Made by a program: the position numbers and the translations under genes
Notes under the pieces: model-generated
What the model saw: only the letters and a program-made list of their open reading frames with translations
The model's database searches: none
What the model was told of the DNA's origin: nothing
Part shown: positions 8,490 through 16,382 of the stretch, piece by piece
Layout of the letters: each line of letters begins with the position of its first letter
How positions within the stretch are numbered: the stretch's first letter is position 1
NCBI GenBank assembly: GCA_020057295.1
Contig: JAGVGF010000004.1
Coordinates: 1-59,311 of the forward strand
Direction: 5' to 3'
Length of the DNA stretch: 59,311 bases
Source: an archaeon
GTDB lineage: Archaea; Nanobdellota; Nanobdellia; Woesearchaeales; UBA9642

Positions 8490-9707
8490 TTATTTCCTGA
8501 CTATCCAGGCTTCCCCACCATCTATGATAACCTGAATTTTCTGATTAATTTCTAAATTTTCAGATGGGTTCATCAATCTTGCCTGATAGTATGTTGTCGG
8601 ATCCAAAATTTCAAATTCAGGATATTTTTTTATTAACATTACTTCTAATGGTTTTAGTACATCGTAGGAATCTTTATGCGGTATTAATGTTTTAGTGTTG
8701 TTTTTCATATTAATAACATGTATTTTTTCGTCCATACTAATAATTTTGTATAGTTGTTCATCTAATTTAATAACATCATTTTTACGATATTTTGGTAGTT
8801 CCACAAGTACGTTTAATCTATACAAATTTTTACTAGTTTCCCAATCTATAGAGAATAATTGTGCATTGTGCTTTATTCTAGCACCAAAATTTTTTCTAAG
8901 TTTTTCAGAAATAACCTTCAAATATTTTTTATCAGTATAATAATAATCAACATTTGCTCCTGTACCATCGATGTCTACTTCCTTATTAACGTGCACTCCT
9001 CTAGATTTATTCTTATGAAGGTCATTCTTAATAAAATCATTAATTTCTGGAGTAGCATTACGTATCTGTAATACTCCTTCAAAATATTTTGTTCCCTGTT
9101 TTGAGCATTTAGGACATAGTGTTACATCGATGATTCCTGGTAAATCAAAATTTTCTTTACCTGTACTTACTGTGACAGTAAAATCTTTATGGACTCCTGC
9201 TTTATATGATAATAATTCCTCAATTTTTTCTTCAGGTAAGTTTTGATAATGAACTGTTTGTTTAACACTAGATTGTACAATTTCTTTTAATATACTGTTT
9301 AAGTTGTAGAATTTTTTCCATTTATTTTTATAATTATATGATTTACAATTATTACATGTAAATAATTTAATTTCCTTAAAATCAAAATCAACAACTCTGC
9401 AGTTCTTACATAATGTTCCACCATCAATTATTGTTCCGCCGCAGTTTGGACAGAATTTTTTAGCATACTGTTTATGTACGATCACTTTCTTAATATTTTT
9501 ATGTGCTGTCGAATTTGTCCTTTGATGTATCTTCTTATGTTCTAATTTGTGTGTTGCTAAATGTTTCTTAACATTCTTTACATTATGAGCTTTAGATTTA
9601 GAACGGTTTACTATTTTATGTTTTTCTATACTCTTATGTTTACTTAGAGCTTTATGTTTAATCTTATGGACCATTGTCTTACCAACTTTCTTAACCTTTT
9701 TACTCAT
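8490..9707 (-). CDS. NMD3-family 60S/50S ribosome export-adaptor homologue with a Lys/His-rich N-terminal tail
   Basis: Archaeal NMD3 binds the large ribosomal subunit; eukaryotic NMD3 is its export adaptor. The zinc region has 'CPNCGG' (86-91), 'CKNC' (100-103) and 'CNNC' (118-121), followed by the family block 'VTLCPKCSKQGTKYFEGVLQIRN'. The C-terminal part is a beta-rich domain. The first 84 residues, before the first zinc knuckle, hold 26 Lys and 11 His and look disordered and RNA-binding; I do not know this tail from typical archaeal NMD3. The ATG at 9707 lies about 28 nt after a minus-strand TATA, so the message is probably leaderless. Confidence 0.88.
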   Translation of the reverse strand: MSKKVKKVGKTMVHKIKHKALSKHKSIEKHKIVNRSKSKAHNVKNVKKHLATHKLEHKKIHQRTNSTAHKNIKKVIVHKQYAKKFCPNCGGTIIDGGTLCKNCRVVDFDFKEIKLFTCNNCKSYNYKNKWKKFYNLNSILKEIVQSSVKQTVHYQNLPEEKIEELLSYKAGVHKDFTVTVSTGKENFDLPGIIDVTLCPKCSKQGTKYFEGVLQIRNATPEINDFIKNDLHKNKSRGVHVNKEVDIDGTGANVDYYYTDKKYLKVISEKLRKNFGARIKHNAQLFSIDWETSKNLYRLNVLVELPKYRKNDVIKLDEQLYKIISMDEKIHVINMKNNTKTLIPHKDSYDVLKPLEVMLIKKYPEFEILDPTTYYQARLMNPSENLEINQKIQVIIDGGEAWIVRK

Positions 9708-9791
9708 AATATTCTGTATATATACATTATTTATAAAGTTATTCTGATATTAATCATAACATTTATAATATAATATTCAGTCATTAAGATT
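9708..9791. promoter_or_regulatory. Divergent promoter for NMD3 and signal peptidase
   Basis: The minus-strand TATA CTTTATAAATAATG (about 9730-9742) serves the NMD3 gene. The plus-strand TATA ATTTATAATATAAT (about 9761-9774) serves the signal peptidase. Both start codons lie 20-30 nt past the box, so both messages are likely leaderless. Confidence 0.6.
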
Positions 9792-10439
9792 ATGAATTGG
9801 AAGACCATTAAAGGTTATTTGAAAGATTTCTGGAACTTCTTATGGAATGAGGACAGCGTATGGAGTTGGATGCTTAATATTATTATAGCGTTTGTACTAA
9901 TAAAATTTCTAATATATCCAGGCATAGGATTAATGCTTGGAACAAATCTTCCCGTAGTTGCTGTAATTTCTGAAAGTATGGAACACGGCGGAGATTTTGA
10001 TAAATGGTGGGAAAGTCCAGCATTGTGTGATGATAAAAATGTTGCAAGACCATGCACTCAAGGTGACTGGTATACTCAGAACAATATTGTAAAAACACAA
10101 TTTCAAAGTTATATTATGAATAATGGTTTTAATAAAGGAGATATAATTGTACTTAAGGGAGTAACATTTGATGATTTAAAAATTGGTGACATACTAGTAT
10201 ATCAATCAAAATTATCTTATCCTGTAATACATCGTGTAGTATACAAGGGAGATGTTATAGGAACTAAAGGCGATCATAATCAGAAACAGATAATTGATGC
10301 AAGACTAAATGAAAAATATATTACTAAAGATCAAATATTAGGAAAAGCATGGATTAAGATACCTTATTTAGGTTATGTCAAGATATATTTTGTAGAGTTT
10401 ATAACATGCATAACATTCAATGGATGTACGTTCGGGTAA
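9792..10439 (+). CDS. Signal peptidase I, archaeal/ER type (S26B)
   Basis: This membrane serine protease removes signal peptides after Sec export. One membrane segment spans about residues 27-45, and the active site follows on the outer face. The nucleophile is S62 in 'ISESME', H147 in 'PVIHRVV' takes the place of the bacterial Lys, and D161 lies in 'TKGDHNQ'; this is the S26B set. About 45 extra residues, including two Cys, separate the Ser box from 'KGDIIVLKG'. The protein ends soon after 'PYLGYVKIYF', so the second membrane segment seen in many relatives is short or missing. The next gene starts 2 nt later. Confidence 0.9.
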   Translation: MNWKTIKGYLKDFWNFLWNEDSVWSWMLNIIIAFVLIKFLIYPGIGLMLGTNLPVVAVISESMEHGGDFDKWWESPALCDDKNVARPCTQGDWYTQNNIVKTQFQSYIMNNGFNKGDIIVLKGVTFDDLKIGDILVYQSKLSYPVIHRVVYKGDVIGTKGDHNQKQIIDARLNEKYITKDQILGKAWIKIPYLGYVKIYFVEFITCITFNGCTFG

Positions 10440-10440
10440 A

Positions 10441-10890
10441 ATGGAACTTAAAGAATTTTTAGTGGCTGCAAAAAGAAACACTTATGCTAGCAATAATCCT
10501 ACTTCTAAAATTAAGAGAAAAGATGGCGGCAGAGAATTACGATATAAAAAAAGTGATTTTTCTTATAGAGATATTTATTTTGGATCTAATCCCTTTTCAG
10601 GACAGGAAGTTGTTTGGCATAAGAAAAAAATATTATGGTCGATGGTTTATTACGGATTTGTTTTAGATGAATCTCTTGTGAAAGAAGTTACTATTTTCTT
10701 AAAAGAATGTTTAAGAAAAGTTGATAAGAAAAATCCTTACAGAGGTCCAAAGAAATATTTACGTGGAGATTTTAAATACGAAAATTTCGTCAAAGGGACT
10801 ATAAATCATTTTTCATGTTATGAAATTATTTATTACAAAAAAAGACGAGTCTATACATTAATGTATTATGGCGGCTTGATAAAAAACTAA
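10441..10890 (+). CDS. DUF5680-domain protein
   Basis: About 149 residues from ATG 10441, just after the signal peptidase stop. The sequence 'MELKEFLVAAKRNTYAS' followed by 'LRYKKSDFSYRDIYFG', 'FSGQEVVWHKKKILWSMVYYG' and a second 'YTLMYYGG' fits the DUF5680 pattern, recognised from memory. In bacteria this domain often follows a helix-turn-helix; here it stands alone. Its function is unknown. It is probably cotranscribed with the signal peptidase gene. The upstream in-frame ATG at 10420 overlaps that gene and is less likely. Confidence 0.7.
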   Translation: MELKEFLVAAKRNTYASNNPTSKIKRKDGGRELRYKKSDFSYRDIYFGSNPFSGQEVVWHKKKILWSMVYYGFVLDESLVKEVTIFLKECLRKVDKKNPYRGPKKYLRGDFKYENFVKGTINHFSCYEIIYYKKRRVYTLMYYGGLIKN

Positions 10891-10935
10891 ATTTAAAAAC
10901 TGTTTAATACTTTGAATAGCGATAGGTGGTTATTT

Positions 10936-11256
10936 ATGATGTTTTGTCCAAAATGTGGGTCGATGTTAAGACCAAAAGTTGTTCGCGATAAAAAAGTACT
11001 TGGATGTAATTGTGGATATGTTGCAGATTCAGCGCAAAGCACAGTAACATTTACACAAAAGAGGGACGATGTAAGTAAAGAGGTTGAAATTTTAGAGAAA
11101 GAGATATCTGTACATCCAATAGTTGATGAGGAATGTCCTAAATGTAAGAATCCTAAATCATATTTTTGGAGTCAACAAATGCGTGCAGGTGATGAACCTG
11201 AAACACAATTTTTTAAATGTACAAAATGCAGTCATCAGTGGAGGGGCAGTAAATGA
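10936..11256 (+). CDS. Transcription factor S (TFS/RpoM-like), copy 1
   Basis: TFS enters the RNA polymerase funnel and stimulates cleavage of backtracked RNA, like TFIIS. The N-terminal zinc ribbon has 'CPKCGS' and 'GCNCGY'; the second pair is C-X-C, not C-X2-C. A linker leads to the C-terminal ribbon, 'CPKC' and 'CTKC', with the catalytic loop acids in 'RAGDEPET'. The start at 10936 matches the paralogue's start and follows an AGGTGG ribosome site (10924-10929). The stop overlaps the next start (ATGA), so translation is coupled. Confidence 0.88.
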   Translation: MMFCPKCGSMLRPKVVRDKKVLGCNCGYVADSAQSTVTFTQKRDDVSKEVEILEKEISVHPIVDEECPKCKNPKSYFWSQQMRAGDEPETQFFKCTKCSHQWRGSK

Positions 11257-11498
11257 TTGATGTAAAAAAATACGTCATCAAAAATTATCTTAAAATCCTT
11301 GTAAAGCCCAATTCCCCCCAAACAGAAATTCTAGAATATGACCTTGAAAGAAAAGTTCTTCGTGTAAATGTTCATGCAAAGCCAGAAGATAATGCAGCAA
11401 ATCTTGAAGTTATTAAATTTTTTAGTAAACTATTAAAAAAACGTGTAATTATAAAATCTGGATTAAAAAATAGAGAAAAATTATTATATATAGAATAA
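11253..11498 (+). CDS. DUF167/YggU family protein
   Basis: 81 residues. 'ILVKPNSPQTEI', 'LRVNVHAKPEDNAANLEVIKFFSKLL' and 'IIKSGLKNREKLL' match the DUF167 (YggU) fold, whose role is unknown although the family is very widespread. It overlaps the upstream TFS gene by 4 nt (ATGA) and lies 21 nt before the second TFS gene, so the three form one operon. Confidence 0.88.
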   Translation: MIDVKKYVIKNYLKILVKPNSPQTEILEYDLERKVLRVNVHAKPEDNAANLEVIKFFSKLLKKRVIIKSGLKNREKLLYIE

Positions 11499-11519
11499 TT
11501 TATTATTTGAGGTGTTTAG

Positions 11520-11840
11520 ATGAAATTTTGTCCAAATTGTGGTTCGATTTTAAAGGCGAAAGATGTTGATGGAACAAAATATTTGGGTTGTAGTTGTGGT
11601 TATATTGATGACAAAGGCACAAGTATTGTAACTTTCAATGATAAAAAGCACGTTCATAATGTTGAAGTTGTAGAAAAAAGTGATGCACCGCACGTAATAG
11701 TTGAAGAGGCATGTCCTAAATGTGACAATAATGAAGCAGAACATTGGACACAACAAGTAGGACCGAGTGATGAACCAGAATCAAACATCTTCAAATGTAC
11801 GAAATGTAATTATAGTTGGAGAGACACACATCATTACTAG
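11520..11840 (+). CDS. Transcription factor S (TFS/RpoM-like), copy 2
   Basis: 106 residues, with the same two zinc ribbons as copy 1: 'CPNCGS', 'GCSCGY', 'CPKC' and 'CTKC'. The cleavage loop 'GPSDEPES' keeps the two acids needed to stimulate RNA cleavage. It also shares the C-X-C variant in the first ribbon, so the two copies look like a local duplication around the DUF167 gene. Ribosome site GAGGTG is at 11509-11514. Unlike the inhibitory TFS4 of Sulfolobus, which lacks the acids, both copies look active. Confidence 0.88.
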   Translation: MKFCPNCGSILKAKDVDGTKYLGCSCGYIDDKGTSIVTFNDKKHVHNVEVVEKSDAPHVIVEEACPKCDNNEAEHWTQQVGPSDEPESNIFKCTKCNYSWRDTHHY

Positions 11841-11949
11841 AACGGATGTGTTGTTTTGATGCTGTTGTAGTCCTGATTTCTTAACAAGTATTTTACAAAA
11901 GATATTTTCTTAACATGTTTTCGTCTCATACAGGTTATAACACGATAAT

Positions 11950-12015
11950 CTTTATATATTCCATGAATAGTTTCCTGTAAGTTTAAAATAAGTTTTAACT
12001 TTGTGGGGGATTATT
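11950..12015 (+). promoter_or_regulatory. Promoter, leader and strong ribosome site of the ThyX-like gene
   Basis: The TATA-like CTTTATATATTCC (about 11949-11961) would give a start near 11978 and a short leader. The leader ends TTGTGGGGGATTATT just before ATG 12016. Nearly the same 19-21 bases precede the unknown gene at 52960. Confidence 0.55.
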
Positions 12016-13776
12016 ATGGCTGAGAAAATTATTCCAGATAAAACATTACAAACTAATGTAGGAAAACCTAATGAAGGATTGTGGGAATTCTACGGTGAAG
12101 AAAAATTAGGTATAACTGCCATTACTTATAATCAAAAAGACACTGGTGCAGTACTTGCAACAGTTCACGGCAACCCTAATATGAGAACTGCATCTCATAT
12201 AGCATGGGCTGGCGCGAGACATTCAAGAGCTCCGGGAGATACTGTTGAAATTCTTCAAGAAATGGGCCAAAAAGGAGTTGATCCAGATCAAAAATTAGAA
12301 GATACATTCAAGAACTATGGTCATGCATCTGTTGCTGACATGGCACGTGTAGCTGTACAATTCAACAACGTACCAATGCATGTTCCAATGAATTTATTCA
12401 ATGAAACAGTAATAAATAGTGGTCAAGAAAAATCTACAAGATATCAAAAACAATTTAGTGGAGCAATATTACATCCATTAGGATTATATTTACATGATCC
12501 ATCACCACAATTAGTTGCGATGTATGAATCATTAGGAAGATTATCATTAGAGACATTTGGAAGACAAAAACCAATAATAACACAAGCTTATGAAGAATTC
12601 TACAAACCTACAATTGCAGACGCAAATTCAAGTAAGGCAGAAATAGAGCAAGCAAAAAAAGAAAAATCATCTTTAGATTCAAGAGTCTTGGATACAATAA
12701 GATTTAATTTACTTCTTGGGCAATCTACAGGATTCGCATTAGAAACTAGTGCTAGAGATTGGTCGAAAATAATATCACACATGAAAGGTTCTGAAATGTC
12801 ATTCTATCAGAACTTAGGCCAACATTTAGAAACAATGCTTGCTCCAGATGCATATATCGAAGAAGGACTAGGATTTAAGGCTGAAGCTCCATCATTAATA
12901 AGACATACAAAAGCAGATACTTCATTATCCACTGATTTAAGAGAATTAAAAAAATATATGGATGCGAAAGATTTGACTAAACATTTGTTTTCTCATTCTA
13001 GTCCATTATTTGTATTTTCTTATGAACCACAAGGTGCTTCATTGCTTGATAGCCAAAGATATAGTGCTACAGAAAAAATGGTAGCGCAATACTTCTTAGC
13101 AGCACATCCAGGCGGAAAAATGGATGCAGCACTAGAATTAGCTAAGAATCTTCCACCAGACATGAGAGAAGATATATCTAGTATAATATTTATTGGACAC
13201 TCACATCAAAAAGAATTACCGCAACAATTAGCAACAACAGAAGAAACAACCATAGCATTTGAAGGAACGTTAGGAGAATTAAGAGACTTTAACAGACATA
13301 GAGCATGGGGTAGATTCTTACAACATGCACCTTTATACAATGGTCCACAAGTTGAACGAAAAGATTTCGATAGAATACTAGATTTAGGATTTGGATTACC
13401 ATTATATGTTACAGAAATAGAACAACTTTCTGAATTAGGATCAATGATGGAAAAAGATTTAGTAAATTATTATACTAAAGTTTTAGAATTTGAAAACGCA
13501 GTACACAAGGAATATGGTGATAGTGCAAATTACTATTTTATGATGAATCTTTTGCCATTAGCACATAGATCAAATATTTTAATGCATGGTAATGTTAAAC
13601 AAGCACATTACTTATCACATTTGAGAGTAAGACCTGGAGGTCATATAAACTACAGGGCACTAACACATGATGCTGCGCAAATGATAAGTGAAACAGACTT
13701 ATACTTGGCAAGATTAATGCCTGTAAGTAGTAAACCAGATCCGGCTGGTAGAGAAGAATTTTTCGGAAGATCATAA
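12016..13776 (+). CDS. Double-domain ThyX-like (FAD-dependent thymidylate synthase superfamily) protein
   Basis: ThyX makes dTMP from dUMP using FAD and folate and is normally 200-300 residues; this protein has 586. Domain 1 has 'NYGHASVADMA' (about 100-110) and 'SGQEKSTRYQ' (135-144), the dUMP-binding SxRY end of the ThyX signature, but RHR is replaced by NET. Domain 2 has 'LRDFNRHRAWGRF' (422-434) with RHR but no SxRY after it, then 'LPLAHRSNILMHGN' and 'YLSHLRVRPGGHINYRALTHDAAQMI', matching the ThyX C-terminal region. So the signature is shared between two half-matching copies. The start 12016 is fixed by a GGGGGA ribosome site. It leads an operon with the next two genes. Activity as a thymidylate synthase is inference. 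Confidence 0.75.
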   Translation: MAEKIIPDKTLQTNVGKPNEGLWEFYGEEKLGITAITYNQKDTGAVLATVHGNPNMRTASHIAWAGARHSRAPGDTVEILQEMGQKGVDPDQKLEDTFKNYGHASVADMARVAVQFNNVPMHVPMNLFNETVINSGQEKSTRYQKQFSGAILHPLGLYLHDPSPQLVAMYESLGRLSLETFGRQKPIITQAYEEFYKPTIADANSSKAEIEQAKKEKSSLDSRVLDTIRFNLLLGQSTGFALETSARDWSKIISHMKGSEMSFYQNLGQHLETMLAPDAYIEEGLGFKAEAPSLIRHTKADTSLSTDLRELKKYMDAKDLTKHLFSHSSPLFVFSYEPQGASLLDSQRYSATEKMVAQYFLAAHPGGKMDAALELAKNLPPDMREDISSIIFIGHSHQKELPQQLATTEETTIAFEGTLGELRDFNRHRAWGRFLQHAPLYNGPQVERKDFDRILDLGFGLPLYVTEIEQLSELGSMMEKDLVNYYTKVLEFENAVHKEYGDSANYYFMMNLLPLAHRSNILMHGNVKQAHYLSHLRVRPGGHINYRALTHDAAQMISETDLYLARLMPVSSKPDPAGREEFFGRS

Positions 13777-13806
13777 ATAATACATAAATAATAATTTGGT
13801 GATGTT

Positions 13807-14847
13807 ATGCGTGAATATATTGATTTAGTAATTGCTGGCCCAGATTTTTCTGGTACAACGACGCAGATATCTGACTTGATGAATTATTGTTCTGGTGCAG
13901 GTTTGATTGTAAAGGATTTACGAGACACAGAAATTGATGCATTATTTCATGCAGACACATTCTCTGAGTTAAATAAACCATACACTTCTCTAAAACAGTT
14001 TCTTGATGATGCTAACTTGTCAAAGTTATCAGGAAATTCTTTCGGATCAAGAATTGTTTTTACATTAAAACAAACTTTATCAGAATTTTCGAATAGAGAC
14101 TTATCTAGAGGAACAAAAGATAAATTATTAAGACAAATGTACTCATTATTGTCTGGTCATCATCAAAATTCTGATTTAATGGTTGCATCAATGGTAAGAA
14201 ATAATTGCAGTACATATATTAATCCGTTGAGTGCTGATATGTGGGTTAATGAAGAACCAACAAGAAGAGGTGCTGGACAAGTTAATAGAACAATTGAGCA
14301 ACGTAGAAGTGCATTTGGTTCACAACTAGATGCTAATAGTGCTGCGTTAACTCATCAAGTTTATCGTATTGATGAATTTTTAAGATTCAGAAATCCTATT
14401 AGAGAAAACGGATTAATTAGTCTTAGGAGTAGATCTGAAGAGTCAGCATGTTATCAGATATATGATGCTCAAAGCTTACATAGTGGTATTAGATTAGATA
14501 AATATTTAGATTTACCTGGTCATAAAATAGCATTTGCAAATCCTCCAACACACATATTTGTAGTATGTGGTCCAGAAAATTGGGATTCTGAGGAATATAA
14601 AAAATTAAAAGCTGAACGAACAGGTTCAAGATTATTAGATGACCATGAAGCTAATTATTCATATCAATTATTGGTTAATCAAAGATATGCAAGTGATTGG
14701 CTTGAGGAATTATATCATAAGGGTTGTAGGATGTATGATTCCAGGGAACCAACCATAGTAAGATTTGATATCTATGATAGTAAGGAACAGACTAAACATA
14801 AGATGATTAGAGAATTAGAACAGATATTAATAGTGCGTGGCAGATAA
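13807..14847 (+). CDS. Thymidylate-kinase-like protein with a degenerate P-loop
   Basis: TMK phosphorylates dTMP to dTDP. The P-loop at 11-20 reads 'GPDFSGTTTQ', so the invariant Walker Lys is Thr. 'EEPTRRGAGQ' (149-158) looks like the TMK EPT motif but lies about 100 residues later than usual. 'LISLRSRSEESACYQ' (about 203-217) resembles the DRYxxSxxAYQ motif with the Asp changed. 'PPTHIFVVCGPE' and 'RLLDDHEANYSYQLLVNQRY' match the later strand and lid. At 346 residues it is well above the usual 200-210. It sits 30 nt after the ThyX-like gene with a GGTGATG ribosome site. It may bind dTMP without catalysis, or use an altered nucleotide site. Confidence 0.65.
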   Translation: MREYIDLVIAGPDFSGTTTQISDLMNYCSGAGLIVKDLRDTEIDALFHADTFSELNKPYTSLKQFLDDANLSKLSGNSFGSRIVFTLKQTLSEFSNRDLSRGTKDKLLRQMYSLLSGHHQNSDLMVASMVRNNCSTYINPLSADMWVNEEPTRRGAGQVNRTIEQRRSAFGSQLDANSAALTHQVYRIDEFLRFRNPIRENGLISLRSRSEESACYQIYDAQSLHSGIRLDKYLDLPGHKIAFANPPTHIFVVCGPENWDSEEYKKLKAERTGSRLLDDHEANYSYQLLVNQRYASDWLEELYHKGCRMYDSREPTIVRFDIYDSKEQTKHKMIRELEQILIVRGR

Positions 14848-14873
14848 ATTATTTTAATATTGTCAGGTGAACA

Positions 14874-15395
14874 ATGGCTGAAGAATTTAATTTTGAAATA
14901 ATTCCTTACATAAAGGCAGAAGATGTACAAAGAATTTCTCCAATTGCTAGAGATTCCGGATATACGCTTGCTGATTTAGATGAAATTGAAGCTCTCGGAA
15001 GAGCAACAGCATATGTTAGAACATTGCTAAATCATCATGTAACTACATCATTGCAATTAGAGGGGAAATTTAAGTCAGATATAAAGACTTTAAGAGCGAT
15101 TCTAAATATAAATCAGAATATTGCGCAACTCGTTGAAGGATTTAATGAATCTCAAAGAGGTCTTATAACTAATTCCGGTGCTCCAAGAAATATTATTTAC
15201 AACACATTAGATTTTGGAACAGTGTATAATATAAATGTGTGTGGTCACGGAAAAATATTAATGCTTGAAACTATTGCTGAAAGGGATAAGAGAATAGAGC
15301 AAAGAGCACTTGAAATATCACGATCTATTGGTTCAAGTTTGTATAAGGAATTAATTGCACGAAAAAAATATGAAGATTTATCGGAACTTCTTTAA
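14874..15395 (+). CDS. Unknown protein, third gene of the ThyX-like operon
   Basis: 173 residues, soluble and mostly helical by eye, with no family I recognise. The first half has a helix-rich run ('LADLDEIEALGRATAYVRTL', then 'LRAILNINQNIAQLVEGFN'). A central strand-like part 'NIIYNTLDFGTVYNINVCGHGKILM' holds the only Cys-His pair. The C-terminus is charged ('AERDKRIEQRALEISRSIGSS'). AGGTGA at 14867-14872 precedes ATG 14874, and the gene follows the TMK-like gene by 26 nt, so it probably works with the two upstream proteins. Confidence 0.6.
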   Translation: MAEEFNFEIIPYIKAEDVQRISPIARDSGYTLADLDEIEALGRATAYVRTLLNHHVTTSLQLEGKFKSDIKTLRAILNINQNIAQLVEGFNESQRGLITNSGAPRNIIYNTLDFGTVYNINVCGHGKILMLETIAERDKRIEQRALEISRSIGSSLYKELIARKKYEDLSELL

Positions 15396-15417
15396 AATTT
15401 CTTATTAGAATTATTTT

Positions 15418-15448
15418 ATAAAAAAAATATTTAGAAGCTTATGCTTCT
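15418..15448 (-). terminator. Hairpin plus T-run at the end of the small minus-strand gene
   Basis: On the minus strand AGAAGC-ATAA-GCTTCT (15448-15433) spans the stop codon of the 35-residue gene and is followed by a T-rich run (about 15431-15420). This looks like a terminator. It also lies at the end of the convergent plus-strand operon. Confidence 0.45.
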
Positions 15449-15546
15449 TTAACTTCAACTGCTTCTGGTACTACTTCTGTTTTTGCTTCAAAGAAACTTG
15501 CTAATTGTTGACTACTTGTTTTTGCCACGTAACTTATTTTTGCCAT
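15439..15546 (-). CDS. Small 35-residue protein with strong ribosome site
   Basis: ATG 15546 to TAA 15439. The product begins 'MAKISYVAKTSSQQLASFFE' and ends in an acidic Glu/Val-rich tail ('EVVPEAVEVKEA'). GGGGGA lies 8 nt before the ATG, as strong as any ribosome site in the window. A minus-strand TATA (CTTTATAAATA, about 15663-15673) sits upstream, with a leader near 95 nt and a terminator-like hairpin after the stop. No family is recognised. Start and stop signals make it a likely real small gene. Confidence 0.55.
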   Translation of the reverse strand: MAKISYVAKTSSQQLASFFEAKTEVVPEAVEVKEA

Positions 15547-15568
15547 TTTTTATTCCCCCTTTCACACC

Positions 15569-15587
15569 AATCAATTATTAATTGATT
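15569..15587. promoter_or_regulatory. 19-bp perfect palindrome in the leader of the 35-residue gene
   Basis: AATCAATTA-T-TAATTGATT is a perfect inverted repeat about 20 nt before the ribosome site. It lies downstream of the predicted RNA start, so it could be a repressor site or an RNA hairpin that hides the ribosome site. Confidence 0.5.
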
Positions 15588-15848
15588 AGCATCACTCGAA
15601 CAACTTATTCACTTTTGTTGTTATCGTCGATGTTTTTGTTGATGATTTATTACAGGGACACTTATTTATAAAGACTGTTGTCTCTCAAAGTGTGTTTAGA
15701 AAAATAGCGAAAAGAAAGACTAGTTTGAGAATTATATGTTAGAGAACACAAAGAATCCTCCTAAAGTAACAACTCAAGCACAAAAATTTCAGTTCATTAG
15801 ATAGTAACAACCGTAGTATACTTTATGTATCTCATTTAATATTAATTT
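15588..15848. other. Noncoding region between the small gene and the membrane-protein gene
   Basis: It holds the minus-strand TATA and leader of the 35-residue gene and a weak plus-strand promoter (TTTATGTATC, about 15821-15830) for the gene at 15849. I see no other gene here. Confidence 0.4.
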
Positions 15849-16382
15849 GTGATTAAAAGTTTTAATTACGCAAATTTTTTTAATACTGTTTTTAATAATA
15901 ATCTTTTTATACCTGAATATGATTGGATGTTTGTGGATAAAAAACTCAAGGAGTGGCTAAAAAGATATCTTCCTGCAAACATTTTTGCGACAATAATGGT
16001 TTTGATTGTTTCATGGATTATTGTTTTATTAACAAAAAATTATATTCTTGCGGCATTCATAGCATCTATTGTTGAAACTATTACATATTATAGTTTTATC
16101 TTGGTTAGAGACGTTATATATGCAAGAAAATTGTCTATAAGCAAGAATAGAAAGTACACTTTTGTATCTTTCTTAAAAAATGTTAGAAATCTCTTTTTAG
16201 AATTTGGTGTTGGGGAAGTTTTGGATACGTTTATTGTTCGTCCATTCTTTTTGTATTTTACGCCAAGACTTGTAAGAAATTATACTATAGGATTAATAAT
16301 CGGTAAATACGTTTCTGATTTGATATTTTATATACCAACAATAATATCATATGAACTACGTAAAAAACATTTGAAAGATTAA
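15849..16382 (+). CDS. Multi-pass membrane protein of unknown function
   Basis: 177 residues from GTG 15849, a possible leaderless start; ATG 15927 is the next candidate. Hydrophobic stretches lie at about 42-62 ('IFATIMVLIVSWIIVLL'), 66-86 ('YILAAFIASIVETITYYSF') and 145-165 ('YTIGLIIGKYVSDLIFYI'). A basic loop separates the second and third. I recognise no family. It converges on the next minus-strand gene with a 4-nt overlap at the stops. Confidence 0.65.
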   Translation: MIKSFNYANFFNTVFNNNLFIPEYDWMFVDKKLKEWLKRYLPANIFATIMVLIVSWIIVLLTKNYILAAFIASIVETITYYSFILVRDVIYARKLSISKNRKYTFVSFLKNVRNLFLEFGVGEVLDTFIVRPFFLYFTPRLVRNYTIGLIIGKYVSDLIFYIPTIISYELRKKHLKD

